Below the pieces are notes generated by a model. It was not told the origin of the DNA. It worked only from the letters and a program-made list of their open reading frames with translations, and did no database searches. Source: Cruorifilaria tuberocauda (taxonomy: Eukaryota > Nematoda > Chromadorea > Rhabditida > Onchocercidae). Taken from it: 35,735 nt of DNA. The position numbers were made by a program, and so were the translations under genes. Where the stretch lies: the NCBI GenBank assembly GCA_013365365.1, contig JABVXU010000546.1:1-35735 (forward strand), written 5' to 3'. Below are positions 34,189 through 35,735 of this stretch, piece by piece (positions within the stretch are counted from its first letter, which is position 1; every line of letters starts with the position of its first letter).

Positions 34189-34612
34189 ATGAGCAAGTTT
34201 TCCATTATTCTCTTGGCTGTTTTTTTCGTCATGGAAGCTAGGAACTTTGGCTTTAAGTTTGTTTACTTTAAGAAAGATGAATTGGCGACTATCGAACTTA
34301 GGAAAGATTATATGGACGCCTTTTGTATGTTAAACTTCAGGTTGCAAGTTTTTCTGATCATTAAATATATTTTATATGTAATAGTTGTCCATTCCGATTC
34401 TCCAACATCATAACAAGTTAATCAGGCAGTTGGCATTTGGAGATCGACCAACTCATTATAAAAGCAGCCAAATTGGAAAACGCAAGGACGTCTCAAATTA
34501 TCATTCAAAAAAGGATGCTTACATCAGAGAATTTTCGAATGAACACTGCAAAAAAAGAGGAAAAGAGGAGGAATGTGAGTGCTGCGATTCTCGTTCTCGA
34601 GTAAAGCATTGA
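34189..34612 (+). CDS. Small secreted, possibly prepropeptide-like protein, 112 residues, 2 exons
   Basis: Exons 34189-34340 and 34426-34612 join in frame (split Arg codon) across an 85-nt intron with CTTCAG-GTTGCA and AATCAG signals. An acceptor (GACTTCAG) lies 5 nt before the ATG, as in trans-spliced messages. Residues 1-17 look like a signal peptide (SKFSIILLAVFFVM). The rest is strongly charged. QLAFGDRPTHYKSSQI is followed by GKRK (68-71), which has the form of an amidation plus dibasic cleavage site, and KKRG follows at 93-96. Four of the five cysteines lie near the C-terminus (92, 101, 103, 104). A GTGAGT donor at 34575 inside exon 2 means the tail could splice onward instead. I recognise no family; a neuropeptide or other secreted peptide precursor is inference. 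Confidence 0.5.
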
Positions 34613-35735
34613 AGATTGCACTTCCCCACTCACAAAAACTGCAAGCGACTATCGATGACTTTGGAAGTGGCATTCTCGATGGATTTCTCCTCTCATTACT
34701 CACAATGTTTAGAAATGTTATACAAACACACTCTGTGTCCATATCCACACACACATCTGTAACACAAATTCGATGAGTTAATCTGGCATCAGAACAACAA
34801 GTAACTTAGTAACCACTTTCCGGTGAACGATTCTCTCTTACATGACCCGAAGATTAGACATGAATTTTCATCCGAAGTTATCTATCTTCTCCTACATTAC
34901 TTCCATTTCCCATCCTTTTAACTTCTTTTCTATCATTGAGAAATTCTCCGCTTCTCTGATTCATCTATCAACTTCCATCATTATCATCATGAAAGAAGCT
35001 GAGAAGTTGGAGGGACTGTCTAACTTTTCCAATTCCAGATACACGTTTTTGGGATATTCCACTGATAAGCATTCCCATTCCCAATATCCATGCCATTACA
35101 CTTCAGGAGAAGCATTGGCTTCGAAAGACATTAATATAAACTGCAATTCCACCAAAATTCTCTAGGAAGTTGCGAAACAGAGTGACTACTGTTTCGTGAG
35201 ATGTAATAACGATAGTATTCCGCAAGACGAATGAAAAACTGAGAAGCGTGAATCAGAAAACGGAGAGTTCCGGAAAAGTGCTGCGACAGTTTTAGGATGC
35301 ATAACGCAATCATAGAAATCCGCTGCTGTAGAGCAGTGATAAGTGGTAAACAGTGGAATACTCTGCCACACTCCAAAACACTAACGATCCAAAATTGTGG
35401 TAATATAATGATAAGAGTAATAGAACGGATGAGTAAGAAAGTGTAAAAAAGGTTAGTATCAGTTAGAACGTGTAACTCAGTCGTTATAGTTGTTGCAATG
35501 CATACGTTGATGTGTACACGATGTTATCATTGGAAGAGACGGCAAAGAGAAGGAGCGGTTGCAGTGAAACAAGTTTCCCAGACGCACGTGAAATGCACAT
35601 TATCCAATATTACTGATTCACTACCTGTTGGATATTAGTTATTTCCTCAGCAAGTCAAATTCATCCCTTTTTCCCTTCTGTTGTTTTTTCTCTGCTGACT
35701 GATTTCTCGCGACTGATTCACTAACCTGTTGAATG
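34613..35735. other. Distal flank, no gene recognised
   Basis: 1.1 kb of A+T-rich DNA. A plus-strand frame at 34842-35165 and minus-strand frames at 34524-34754 and 35131-35376 show no domain, signal peptide or splice pattern that I can support. A CACGTG E-box lies at 35585-35590. Confidence 0.5.

Noticed and set aside
1..35735. Search for SL RNA, rRNA, CRISPR, insertion sequences, transposase or reverse-transcriptase genes
   Set aside because: None was seen on either strand by eye. Small or decayed copies could be missed without a repeat library.

Overview
The window is nuclear DNA from a nematode. It is A+T-rich, its genes are broken into short exons by GT-AG introns, acceptors of the ...TTTCAG type sit shortly before start codons (as in SL trans-splicing), and the best-recognised genes have clear nematode counterparts (DPY-19, MDL-1). 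A clade III/spirurid or filarial worm is my guess from base composition and gene structure; it is not shown by the sequence. I see no bacterial operons, CRISPR arrays, insertion sequences or viral genes.

Layout. (1) 139-11393, minus strand: a 20-exon gene for an FRMD4-type scaffold, with an N-terminal FERM domain, a central CUPID (cytohesin-binding, DUF3338) coiled-coil block and a long low-complexity tail with a PPxY motif. All 20 exons join in frame to 1072 residues. One 102-nt exon inside the FERM C-lobe looks like an optional cassette, and intron 10 holds a possible alternative last exon. (2) 11414-19570: about 8 kb without a convincing gene, including purine-rich DNA and a G+C-rich island. 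(3) 19589-22076, plus: an uncharacterised gene of eight candidate exons (246 residues if all are used), whose last exons are firmer than its first. (4) 23005-26859, plus: a complete 12-exon dpy-19, the tryptophan C-mannosyltransferase of the ER, with one GC-AG intron. (5) 28865-31938, minus: a complete 4-exon mdl-1, a MAD-type bHLH-zipper repressor with an N-terminal SIN3-interaction helix. (6) 34189-34612, plus: a two-exon gene for a small secreted, possibly prepropeptide-like protein, not recognised.

The genes do not form an obvious pathway. FRMD4 would act at cell junctions with cytohesin/Arf6 and Par3; DPY-19 glycosylates thrombospondin-repeat proteins in the ER; MDL-1 acts in the nucleus with a Max-like partner. 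The uncharacterised gene and dpy-19 lie head-to-tail 0.9 kb apart. dpy-19 and mdl-1 are convergent, and mdl-1 and the small secreted gene are divergent around a repeat-rich 2.2-kb region.

I found no multi-gene novel system. The items most worth checking are the small secreted gene, the uncharacterised 246-residue gene with its possible internal trans-spliced start, the FERM cassette exon and alternative last exon of FRMD4, and the GC-AG intron of dpy-19. Exon joins were worked out by eye from phase and splice signals; no alignment or transcript data were available.
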